NCBI GenBank assembly: GCA_030141605.1
Contig: JAQGDQ010000559.1
Coordinates: forward strand, 120,001 to 141,265
DNA length: 21,265 nt
Direction of reading: 5' to 3'
DNA from: Tubiluchus corallicola
Lineage: Eukaryota > Priapulida > Priapulimorpha > Priapulimorphida > Tubiluchidae
The translations under genes and the position numbers were made by a program. Under the pieces are notes generated by a model that saw only the letters and a program-made list of their open reading frames with translations, was not told the DNA's origin and did not search any database. Position 1 is the stretch's first letter. Each line of letters begins with the position of its first letter. Shown here one piece after another: positions 9,737 through 18,707 of this stretch.

Positions 9737-10175
9737 GTCGGCTTTTTACATGAATCTCTAATTAGTTTACTCTTAAACGGTAGTAGCCTCCTAAACCATG
9801 ACCAAAATATAGTTATATTCGATATTTGTTCAAACATATGTAAGAAATACTCGTTGATTCGCCCATTAGTGTGTTCCATTTTATGCCTTTTGTTTTGTTT
9901 AGTACACAGCATCGTATGTACGAATCTATTTCATTGTATATTAATTTATTTCTGTCATTTCATCTGTTGCGCCACCTGTGTACCATTTCGTCTTCCTGAG
10001 GCTTTTTTTATCAGTGGTAATTGTAGCCAAAGGTTTGTTTTTGTTCTACAATAATGAAAAATATGGTTATGAAAAAACTTGTAACATTCGCATGTCGTAT
10101 ACTGATCAGAAGACGTAAACTAAATTGTTGAAATATCAATTGCTGTGTGTGTGTTTTTCTCTAGTATGTATGTAG
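9735..10175. other. Non-coding sequence
   Basis: Open frames here are continuations of the CT-array frame and show no domain. No splice-flanked exon or RNA gene is seen. Confidence 0.5.
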
Positions 10176-10411
10176 TATAGTACAGTGCAGTACAGTACAG
10201 TGCAGTGCAGTGCAGTGCAGTGCAGTGCAGTGCAGTGCAGTGCAGTGCAGTGCAGTGCAGTGCAGTGCAGTGCATTGCAGTGCAGTACAGTACAGTACAG
10301 TACAGTACAGTACAGTACAGTACAGTACAGTACAGTACAGTACAGTACAGTACAGTACAGTACAGTGCAGTACAGTACAGTACAGTACAGTACACTACAG
10401 TACAGTACAAT
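10176..10411. repeat. Second CAGTR pentanucleotide array
   Basis: Same unit as the array 1.3 kb upstream, but arranged in two blocks: a CAGTG block up to about 10288, with one CATTG variant, followed by a CAGTA block. The frames Gln-Cys-Ser / Gln-Tyr-Ser and their antisense are artefacts. Confidence 0.97.
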
Positions 10412-13085
10412 ACTGTTAATCGTACTGTTACAGTAAAAATCGTGCGAATTTCAGTTGCCGTTTCAACGTACTTTCTTCATCAAAGCCTGAATTTTTTTCT
10501 AGCCTTCGTATTTTTTCTTAAATTTGACCTCAATTGCAGAAGTTTTTTTACTCGTCTTTTTACAATGTACAGTTTATGTCTTTTACGACAAGTAATTAAA
10601 CCATGTCGTGACGCTAAAGTTGCCACTTGGGTGTTTTGGAGAGAGCCAACAACCGACATTGGCAGGTTTTTGAAGTTGCGATGTTCGTGTTAAACAGATG
10701 AAATCACTGGATGAAAACATGGTTTAACTTTGCAATCTGTATTCTACTCAAAATCATAGTCTCATGGTCAATCCACATATGTACAAAATTGATAAACATA
10801 ATCAACAGTTGTAAACAAAAGATAAAGTAAATCCATCAGCCAATATATCATGGCACCTGAGTCAAAACGTTATTATAACCAAACAAGTGCTTAAGCATAT
10901 TGCTTGTCCTCTAATCTTGCTATAAAGTGTGAAAAGTTACTACATTCACAGAGAAGCCAAGTAACTCAGTTCCATATAAACATATAACAGTAGCAAGTAC
11001 ATACACATATTGGAAACTTCAAAGTGTACAAACAGATGTCAGCACTGACTTAGTGGTAATGAAAAACTAAAGTTTAAAACTGCAAATCAAAATTAATAAT
11101 AAATTGCAAATTAAATGGATCAGAAGCCATGCATTTCATGGATTAGAAACCATCTTTCAGCGCACTATTGTTATACTATAAATATTGCCTAACTTTTACT
11201 ATATTATGTTGCCTAAACAACAATATAAAGATAGCTGTTAATTGTTTCATCTTGTAACAATGACTTGAGTGATTATCGTTGCATTGTGCCACAAATACCT
11301 ACTTCAAACATTATTTTTGTGCATGCATAGCAAAATCGTCCATAAGTCGGCAGGTTTTCTAGTTATTCACACATCCTGAAGCTCCATTTCATGAGGATCA
11401 TTTTGATACCAAGTTCATCACTCTATGTTATTTCTAAGCTGAGATAATCCACGTTGAAGTTGAGGTGCAGGCTGCACACTGAAAATCACTGTTAGAGTCA
11501 GCCATTGTTTTTTGTTGCGTCTCTCCAAGAGACTTAGCAACGGCATAAATGTTGGTTGTTTCGCACTTTACATGAGAACATTGAAGTTCAGTTTAAATCC
11601 AGTAGATGGCTCTTCCTGACGAAGATCTGGGTTTGACAACAGGAAAAATCCCCGAAGCAAAATGACAGCTTGCACGAGCTACTGCCAGAGTTTGAAAATA
11701 CAAGTTTTTTACAATTGCAGTGCTGGTTTTTAGCCAGAAAAGTTGACAAGGAGTTACAAAATTAATATTTTTAGTACTTTTTTTGGACATTTTTTTGATA
11801 ATTTACGGCTAAAATATAAAAGTCCAATATATTTAGCGTTTGTCTTTATAAAAAATTATATTCTATAACCCTTTGACTTTCTACAGTGAAACTGATACAA
11901 AAGTTCTCCTACTACAAAGATAATACCAACACACAAAAGACAAAGTGCACAAATAATATTTACGTAACAATTAAACAAGCTTATTAATTAGTAAAAGACA
12001 CAGTCGCATTCTGATGAACAAACGAGTATAATAACACGTAACATTGTTAACTGAAAACGTTGAATTTAGCTTAAAGGACAAGAAAAGGGGTACCTTAAGT
12101 AGGTTTCAGAAAAATCACCTTAAAAAATTATACTAGTTTATAGCAATTTTATTCATCTATCGCACTCGCCTTGAAAATATTTTTTATTTGTTTTAATTTT
12201 AAATCTCAAAAAATACCATTCCCAAATCGGCATTACATGACGTCATATACGCACAATGTAAACTAGGGGAAGAAAATGAAATATTAAATTGTGTCCAAAA
12301 AATTTTCCATAAAAATTTGCATTAGTTACCATTATGCTTTCCTGTTGGAAAGATTTATGTAACTAGAAATAATAATTTTAAATATTCGTGCCAATTAGTA
12401 AAGTGTCGTTGACTCACACTCCAGGGTGCGCCACTCACTAACCAAAAACGTATTTTTAATCTTATTGACAAGATACAGTAATTTAAAATTTTTCTTAGTA
12501 ACATGTGTGCTACGAATGCTTTGATTATTTTTTGAAACTTTATTCTGTATTATCTAAACTTGTTTCAAATGACTCATCGTCAAAATGGCTACGTCTAACA
12601 GCTATCGCGGAAGTTTAAATTTCCAAGTTTTCTACAGCGCTACTGCCAACGCAAGCCCTGTATTGCTAAAAAGTAGTACGTAATGGTATAAAAATTCAAG
12701 GCGAATTTTCATGCTTTCGTAAGTGGAGGGTTTTCTTACGCTTTAAAGAGTTGAACAATGAACAATGGCTGTTTAGTCTCTAGAACAATAGCAGAAATTA
12801 ACGTTTAACTCTGTTTGCTTATTCAAACCTGGAAAGTTCATGAAAACAATGAAACGGGTACTACATTAGCATTGTTTTCAAAATCGTTCCATTATTAAAA
12901 GAACGATTTCACTGATGCAGCCCTAATGTTTAGTGAGGCAAGTTCAGGGTGACCATGAGAAAAACGTGTGATCTAGTGAAGTACTTGCACTTGACAGGCT
13001 AAAACTCCCTAGTAATCAAGACGTAAAATACTAAGATAGAAAATCAAATACGGTTAATCATTGCCATCAAATATCTACTAAAGCA
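10412..13085. other. Long AT-rich non-coding stretch upstream of the cysteine-rich gene
   Basis: No convincing exon was found over about 2.7 kb. A 16-base direct repeat lies at 11115-11130 and 11138-11153 (ATGGATYAGAARCCAT). Around 12070-12420 the sequence has the look of other invertebrate dispersed repeats (CTTAAAGGACAAGAAAAGGGG start, TGACGTCATATACG centre), but no second copy is present here to prove it. The last few hundred bases probably contain the promoter of the gene at 13086; I see no clear TATA box. Confidence 0.45.
12881..12909. repeat. Small inverted repeat upstream of the gene
   Basis: AAATCGTTC and GAACGATTT form a perfect 9-bp stem with an 11-base spacer, about 180 bases before the start codon at 13086. 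Any regulatory meaning is speculative. Confidence 0.5.
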
Positions 13086-14657
13086 ATGCGTTTGTTATTA
13101 ATTTATATCAACCGTAGTTGTGTTTCGAAATTCTGGACATTAATGTGGTTGAACGTTCTTTTGTTTAACGTAGAAACATATGGACTTGGTACATCCTATG
13201 CAGACGATTCTGTAGGAATTTCTCCAAGTGCTTCTTGTGCTTTTACCCACCCAACTGACAAAATTCAGATGAATTTTGAAATTGACGGAGAAACACTCTC
13301 TGATCGTGGTTCACACGACTCCTGTTCCGCAACAATCTGCGAGGACGACTGTGGTAAGTTCTACTTTGTGGAAGAACAGTCTGATCTTAATCTGGAAACT
13401 TCCCGGCATGTAGGATGGAACGAGTTGAAAGACTGTGGCATCGAATTAAAGAAGCCATTTTGTCTTCTGGAGGTTTTCAATGACGATGAGAAGCCAACAC
13501 GATGTCGTGTTGCCTCAGTCTACCTGAAAGTATTGGAAGATACTCGTCCTGTTCAGCAAAGAAGTTCAGCGTCTGAATGGCAAAACATCAATTCATTTAG
13601 AAGAGCAAAGAGAGTAAAACGACGAGATGGACAGACTAGTAGAGAGAGACATAAACGTGAAAACAATTGTAATCATTTTATTAATTGTCAAACTCCCTGT
13701 AAGGGAAGATGCCATGGGAAACACAGGAAAAAGGTGAAATGTTGGAGATATTGCGATCAAACCTGTTCAGGTTCAACAAGGTGTCGCTGCGGGTGTGATA
13801 ATAGATGTAACCATGTTCCCTCGTGTACCCAAGGCTGTCCATCTTTCTGTGATTGCGTAAAAGACCGCATGAAGAAATGTCCCGATTGTAAGCATGAATG
13901 TAGGAGGTACAAGGGAGTTGCGCAACGTGGACCAAGGAGGAGGTGCAGGGGAAAATGTGCCGAGGATTGCTATCAGGATAGTGTAAAATTCTGCCACCAG
14001 AGAACAACACCATCAACAACAACAACAACGACGACTACGACTACGACGACAACAACAACAACTACTACTACTACAACAACAACAACAACAACGACGACGA
14101 CGACACCAACAACAACAGCAGCAACAACGACAACAACACGAACAACAACAACAACAATGCCTATAGTAGTTTTCCAATGCCAGAGTGAATGCGAATCTTT
14201 ATGTTTTGCTGTTAAGCATCTAGAAAAGTGCAAGAGCATCTGTCAAAAAAATTGTATAGAAAGCCGTACAATGACGGCAAAACCTGCCAGACGACGACGG
14301 CAAGTGCCAGCCGGAGACTGCAACAACTGTCAGCCAACGTGTGAAAACTGTGATGTGAAACGTGCAAATGATGCAAAGAACACTAATAAACGCAAGATGA
14401 AATACACACGCTGGAATCAGACTCTCTCGGACATAATGACGTTCTCATTTGTTGATTTGAGTCACAATGGAGCAGAAAATGATGTACTCAGTTCACTAAC
14501 TGAGTCGTACACTGTGTTCCACTACAATGCAAATTTCACGTTTCATTCAGCAGTCCCTGCAGGAGGGGTACTCGTGTGCCCTTTAAAAGACTGGCAGAAC
14601 AATTATCGTCTCTTTATGCAAATTAAGAAATGCAACTGCCAACCTGCAGATCCCTGA
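13086..14657 (+). CDS. Secreted modular cysteine-rich protein with poly-Thr linker, unknown
   Basis: Intronless 523-residue gene; I do not recognise the family. The N-terminus has a hydrophobic stretch (about residues 17-30) typical of a signal peptide, though Met20 could be an alternative start. Residues about 48-165 form a cysteine-containing domain. Basic sites follow: RRAKR at 172-176 and RHKR at 188-191, both furin-like. From Cys195 a module recurs: C-x5-C-x3-C-x3-C-x9-C-x3-C-x3-C at 195-227; nearly the same at 241-272, both starting CNH; a half copy at 287-303; and C-x3-C-x3-C-x8-C-x3-C-x3-C at 365-390. Residues 307-357 are almost all Thr, a likely O-glycosylated spacer. RRRR at 402-405 is a third processing site. 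The C-terminal part (406-523) has two N-glycosylation sequons (NQT, NFT) and further cysteines. Two tandem TGA codons end the frame. An extracellular, proteolytically processed product is likely; the role is unknown. Confidence 0.82.
   Translation: MRLLLIYINRSCVSKFWTLMWLNVLLFNVETYGLGTSYADDSVGISPSASCAFTHPTDKIQMNFEIDGETLSDRGSHDSCSATICEDDCGKFYFVEEQSDLNLETSRHVGWNELKDCGIELKKPFCLLEVFNDDEKPTRCRVASVYLKVLEDTRPVQQRSSASEWQNINSFRRAKRVKRRDGQTSRERHKRENNCNHFINCQTPCKGRCHGKHRKKVKCWRYCDQTCSGSTRCRCGCDNRCNHVPSCTQGCPSFCDCVKDRMKKCPDCKHECRRYKGVAQRGPRRRCRGKCAEDCYQDSVKFCHQRTTPSTTTTTTTTTTTTTTTTTTTTTTTTTTTTTTPTTTAATTTTTRTTTTTMPIVVFQCQSECESLCFAVKHLEKCKSICQKNCIESRTMTAKPARRRRQVPAGDCNNCQPTCENCDVKRANDAKNTNKRKMKYTRWNQTLSDIMTFSFVDLSHNGAENDVLSSLTESYTVFHYNANFTFHSAVPAGGVLVCPLKDWQNNYRLFMQIKKCNCQPADP
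14004..14156 (+). repeat. ACN trinucleotide tract coding poly-Thr
   Basis: The tract encodes residues 307-357 using mixed ACA, ACG and ACT codons, interrupted by Pro, Ser, Ala and Arg. Mixed third bases suggest the amino acid run is maintained at protein level rather than being a recent pure triplet expansion. The antisense poly-Val frame is an artefact. Confidence 0.9.
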
Positions 14658-14889
14658 TGAATGGAGGACAACAAGTGAAAGAAGAAAAAGAACTAAAGGA
14701 GAAAAAGTAGGGGAACATTTTGAAGCTCTTGCCATGGGAGCATTTACAATGGAACGTAATCCACCTATAAATTAGTTTTTTGTAATTCGAGTTTTTGTTG
14801 ACATTTACTTGTTAATGTGTCACAGATGTGTTACAGGCTTTGTGATTCTTAAAGCAAAAATTAATAGATTTTGACCTAATTTGAATCTT

Positions 14890-14895
14890 AATAAA
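14890..14895 (+). terminator. Poly(A) signal AATAAA after the cysteine-rich gene
   Basis: First canonical AATAAA in the + orientation after the stop, 233 bases downstream and before the duplicated 3' segment. It would give an ordinary short 3' untranslated region. Confidence 0.5.
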
Positions 14896-14954
14896 CGTAT
14901 GAAGTCACTAGCACAATATTCTGCTACAGTGTGGGTTAATTTTGCCCTCCATCT

Positions 14955-15134
14955 ATGTTTATTGTACTTGTTCTAAGTTCAGTGACTGAGCAAGTACTTG
15001 TAGCAGTTTATTCACCAGTACCACCAGGAGGGGTACTCGCGTGCCCTTTAAAAACCCGGCAGAACAATTACCGTCTCTTCGTGCAAATTCAGAAGTGCAA
15101 CAGCCAACCTGCACAAACACCACAGAAATGGTGA
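14955..15134 (+). pseudogene. Duplicated 3' end of the cysteine-rich gene
   Basis: This segment repeats the coding end of the upstream gene. From ATG 14955 it codes 59 residues ending at TGA 15132-15134. It aligns with the C-terminus of the 523-residue protein: LSSVTE for LSSLTE, then VPPGGVLACPLK for VPAGGVLVCPLK, QNNYRLFVQIQKCN for QNNYRLFMQIKKCN. The frame is still open and many changes are conservative, but the final cysteine is lost (CNC to CNS) and the tail is longer. The homology continues into the 3' flank (AAAAAGAACTAAA). There is no signal peptide or cysteine module in front, so alone it is a fragment. It could be a decayed gene copy or an alternative terminal exon. Confidence 0.7.
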
Positions 15135-15389
15135 AGGAGCGAAGAAAGTAAATTAAAAAAGAACTAAATAAAGAAAAAAGTGCTAGTACTTTAGAAGTTG
15201 CTTGTATGGAACGCAAGTCTCGTATGTGCATTGTGTAGTTGTTTTTTGTTTTCTCTTGCAGTTTGTATTTACTGTGGTACGTGGTCCTTCTTTTTGTGGT
15301 ATGATATTTGTATTTTCTGTGGTTTTTTATTGAAAAAATTAGTTTATATTAAAAACTGGAACAGAATTTGAAAAGTCAAGCTGAGTGCA

Positions 15390-15629
15390 TTAAAGCAAAA
15401 CTGGACCCAATCTTAAACTATAGACCAAAACCATCTAATCTTTAAACAATTGAAAGGAAACTTACTATTTTTTTAAAAATGACTTACGTAAAAGAATTAT
15501 TACCACACAAGCACAATTTCACGTTCGCGTAACTAATTCTTCGCTGTTACACGCATTTCGTTAGTTAGACGGGCATTAGCGCCTGTATCTCGGAAACTCA
15601 TTGCACAAAAATAGGTCCTGTACATCTCC
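15390..15629 (-). repeat. Dispersed repeat family, copy 3, partial
   Basis: Reverse-strand copy of the right-hand part of the family at 987-1620 and 4557-5123. It begins at a TTAA (15390-15393) with AGCAAAACTGGACCCAATCTTAAACTATAG and extends through the shared CACAATTTCACGTTCGCG and TTACACGCATTTCGTTAG stretches. The match stops near 15629. Next to it (15630-15650) is ATTGGAACGCAAGCCTCGTAT, which also occurs at about 15203-15222 in the flank of the duplicated gene end, so rearrangement has mixed the two repeats. Confidence 0.7.
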
Positions 15630-15796
15630 ATTGGAACGCAAGCCTCGTATAAATTCATTTTGTTTCTTTCCTGTTGTATGGTTCCGCAACTTTTACCCAT
15701 ACAGCTTATTGTGTTGCAGACTTTGCAAAAACACAGCAATGTTAAATTAAGACTGATGCACTGCTGCTGAGATCAGCCCTTAAAGGACAATTATTT

Positions 15797-15920
15797 GCAT
15801 AGCGCTTATATTCAAACAGGCTAGGCAACTGCTTGTTGTGTAATACCTTGCACTTATTCGTTATGTAGCGCTTATATAAAGCTGTTCTCAGTAACTGCCT
15901 GTGGTGTGTTGTAAAATGCG
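15797..15920. repeat. Diverged two-copy tandem repeat, 66-base period
   Basis: GCATAGCGCTTATATTCAAA... at 15797 is echoed by TGTAGCGCTTATATAAAGC... at about 15864, each followed by an AACTGC(C/T)TGT(T/G)G-type stretch. The copies are clearly related but diverged. No coding sequence is seen in the surrounding 15630-16050. Confidence 0.6.
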
Positions 15921-16049
15921 TTATTTACATGAATATGAAAGTATACACATTTTCCGAAGAGAATAAGAATTAATTCTAAATTGTGGCGTCCCACAAACTT
16001 GGCGTACCAGGCTATAGCCGAGTTAGTTTATTGGTTAATACGCCGCTTG

Positions 16050-16500
16050 AGTACTGTATACAGTATAAAGCGGTTCTACTAAACACTCTGGTTGCATTCG
16101 TACCGCCATCTATGAACCTAATATATACAGTTTCTTTCAGTGTGATGTACAGTATAAAGCAGTTCTAATGCACACAACTCTGGTTGCATTAGTGCCGCCA
16201 TCTATGAACCTAATATATACAGTTTCTTTCAGTGATGTGTACAGTATAAAGAAGTTCTAATGTACACAACTCTGGTTGCTTTATAATAGTGACGCTATGT
16301 ATGAACCTAATATATTCAGTTTCTTTCAGTGTGGTGTACAGTATAAAGCAGTTCTAATGTACACCACTCTGGTTGCATTAGTGCCGCCATCTATGAACCT
16401 AATATATACAGTTTCTTTCAGTGTGGTGTACAGTATAAAGCAGTTCTAATATACACAACTCTTGTTGCATTAGAGGTCGCCATCTGTGAACCTGAAATAT
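16050..16500. repeat. Tandem array of about five 92-bp units
   Basis: The landmark TATGAACCTAATATATACAG or a variant starts at 16111, 16203, 16300, 16392 and 16485 (steps of 92, 97, 92 and 93 bases). Each unit also has GTACAGTATAAAG, AGTTCTAAT, an ACTCTGGTTGCATTAG stretch and a GCCGCCATCTATG box. The first unit lacks its left part and the last is diverged. The array ends about 215 bases before the signal-peptide exon at 16714, so the repeats and their TATA-like GTATAAAG boxes lie where a promoter would be. Confidence 0.9.
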
Positions 16501-16713
16501 TCATACAGTGAAAGATGAAAGTTTAATTTGTGCGCGTGGTAATGACTAATCAGTCTTAAGAGAAATTCGAGGCACCAGTGAAAAAACACAAGATAACAAT
16601 TCTTGTACTTTTGAACTTTAGGGTAAGGTTTATACGCAGATAAATTAATTATCACACGCCATATTATTACTTAAAATAATTTGCAGACGTACAGCAGGCA
16701 TTTCAAAACCAGG

Positions 16714-16765
16714 ATGAGAGTCGAAATAGTTATTATGATTACCCTACTTTTGTGTGGTACTTATG
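16714..16765 (+). CDS. Candidate first exon encoding a signal peptide
   Basis: ATG at 16714 has A at -3. It opens the peptide MRVEIVIMITLLLCGTYG, with a hydrophobic core and small residues at the end, as in a signal peptide. The frame runs into a strong donor, TATG|GTAAGT, so the exon ends after one base of a codon (phase 1), the usual phase after a signal peptide. No + strand exon that continues it was found in the rest of the window. The nearest coding exons lie on the opposite strand between inverted repeats, and their first exon (20687-20607) also starts in phase 1; joining them would create a GAT (Asp) codon. This is a good candidate, but a 52-base exon called by eye needs transcript support. 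Confidence 0.5.
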
Positions 16766-16875
16766 GTAAGTATAGAAACTGCAGAAAAACAAATTAATAA
16801 TCTAGTTAGTATTAAGTTAAAATGCCTATAGTTGGGATGTCTCAAAGTCTTTATAGAGTTTACTCTTGAAGTTTG

Positions 16876-16950
<75 letters not shown>
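16876..16950. repeat. ATT trinucleotide microsatellite, 25 units
   Basis: Pure ATT run just downstream of the signal-peptide exon, presumably in its first intron. The antisense poly-Asn frame is an artefact. Confidence 0.97.
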
Positions 16951-17657
16951 GAGTTTCATTATTAAAGTGCTCACAAATAATTATTTTTATTGCTCAAGTT
17001 ATATCGTGCACATGGTATAAATAATTTAAGTAACTAAAGGAAACTCGAACTCCATCTTAAATTGTAGGTAAAAACGCTCTATAAAATATTGAAAGGGAAC
17101 ATACTGTTATTCCAAAATTCCTTTAGTGTAAACTATGGTATGATTTTTTCTTGCTGCTTTTTACTTTACACCACAAATGATTGTAGTTTCTCATCTGATT
17201 AGTACACCACAAACAGTTTAAGTGTATTTTGCGTTTGTATATGCAACTTCTTATTTGATTGAAATTGTACGTCATTATTACAGATTGTTTAACGAGTGTT
17301 ATTTGACAGTTCTGATGTTTGTTCTGCTTCATGTTCTGCGCTAAATTAGTGGTTGCGTTAAAATCTAAAAAAATTAATTTCTTCTCTTTTTTTATTAACC
17401 TGAAGAACAGCACAGTGGTGTACTACTAAAATTGTGGCTGTTTTTTATTTCTCTGTTGAACAATTTTTATTAATTGCCAAATTATTGTCATTAAGAGGCA
17501 ATTGTCATTACCAAGAGGTAATTATTATCGTTGAGAATTAGTGTAAATTGAAGAATTCTAAGCTTTTAAAAAGACCAAATTATTCTCGAATTATTAGTCC
17601 CCTGAACATTAAATGGCAGATCCAAAAATCTGATATAGTGTGTAGATGTGAAAATGA
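16951..17657. other. AT-rich sequence without an exon
   Basis: I looked on the - strand for the missing end of the sixth EGF repeat (last two cysteines, preceded by a splice acceptor) and did not find it here. A 96-codon - strand frame at 17123-17413 has no domain and no splice context. Short AATTGTCATTA-type repeats occur at 17465-17525. Confidence 0.45.
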
Positions 17658-17950
<293 letters not shown>

Positions 17951-18021
17951 ATTCTTCTTCTTCTTTCACGCTTTATTCTTATCAAATCATTCTGCAGTAT
18001 TTTCCTCGTCTCACACTTCAC

Positions 18022-18707
18022 ACAGTGAGCTTCGGGTGGATCGCTAATTACTGAACATACTTCATCATTTCTACATGGATTGTTATTCGGTGAACATGGA
18101 TTCAGGTGTTCGCAGTAATCTCCAGTATAATCTTCACTACAAGTGCAAGCAATTCCTGTTGAGTTGGCTTCTGATGGTGTACATGTTCCATTATTCTTGC
18201 ATAAATCTGTACCGTTATAGCATGGGTTCAGGAAGGCGCAGTTATTCCCTGAATATTCGGGTTGGCACTGACATTGGTACGTAGCAGACTGTCCATCTAT
18301 TATGTATTGACATGTTCCTCCATTTTCGCAAAGAACATCGCCAGAACGGCACGGGTTGATGACGTCACACAGTGGACCCATCCAACCAGACACACACCAG
18401 CAGTAAAATGGGGTATAGGCAGAATCACATGTGCCGCCATTTTGACAGGGGTTTGGAGCACACTGATTGGCTAGATTTTCACAGTTTTCTCCTTCGTAAC
18501 CTTCAACGCATGCGCAGTTATAGGCAGGTGGATCTCCATCTATCAGCTCACAAGTTCCTCCATTCAGACATGGGTCATTACTTGGTGAACAGGGATTTGT
18601 GTATTGACAATCATGTCCTGTATAATCTTCACCACATGTGCACTCATAGGTAAACGTCTTCCCTTCGATTAGATTGCATGTTCCGCCATTTTGGCATTGA
18701 TCACAAG
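18022..18707 (-). CDS. EGF-repeat exon (five EGF domains plus part of a sixth)
   Basis: A - strand exon of 686 bases. The acceptor is TTTTACTATTTGTAG|CT at 18708-18709 and the first full codon is TGT (phase 1). The proposed donor is CACTGT|GTGAAG at 18022 (phase 0); GTGTGAG a few bases on is an alternative. Five complete six-cysteine EGF domains follow one another: a short first one (CDQCQNGGTC...CGEDYTGHDC), then domains opening NPC, NQC, NPC, NPC, with the typical NGGTC and GYxGxxC signatures. A sixth (NPCSPNNNPC...EAHC) has four cysteines and is cut off by the exon border. The frame beyond 18022 loses EGF character and runs into the CT array, so the end is set by splicing. The EGF repeats resemble those of Notch-like and fibropellin-like extracellular proteins, but the exact family is not identified. 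It joins in phase to the Ig exon at 20103-20325 through codon A|CT. Confidence 0.85.

Noticed and set aside
9314-10054. Long Ser/Leu (+) and Arg/Glu (-) open frames
   Set aside because: These are CT-array translations running into unique flanks without any domain.
13681-14239. Antisense frames opposite the cysteine-rich gene, including poly-Val
   Set aside because: Shadows of the + strand coding sequence and its ACN tract.
16744-16974. Poly-Asn open frame on the - strand
   Set aside because: Translation of the ATT microsatellite.
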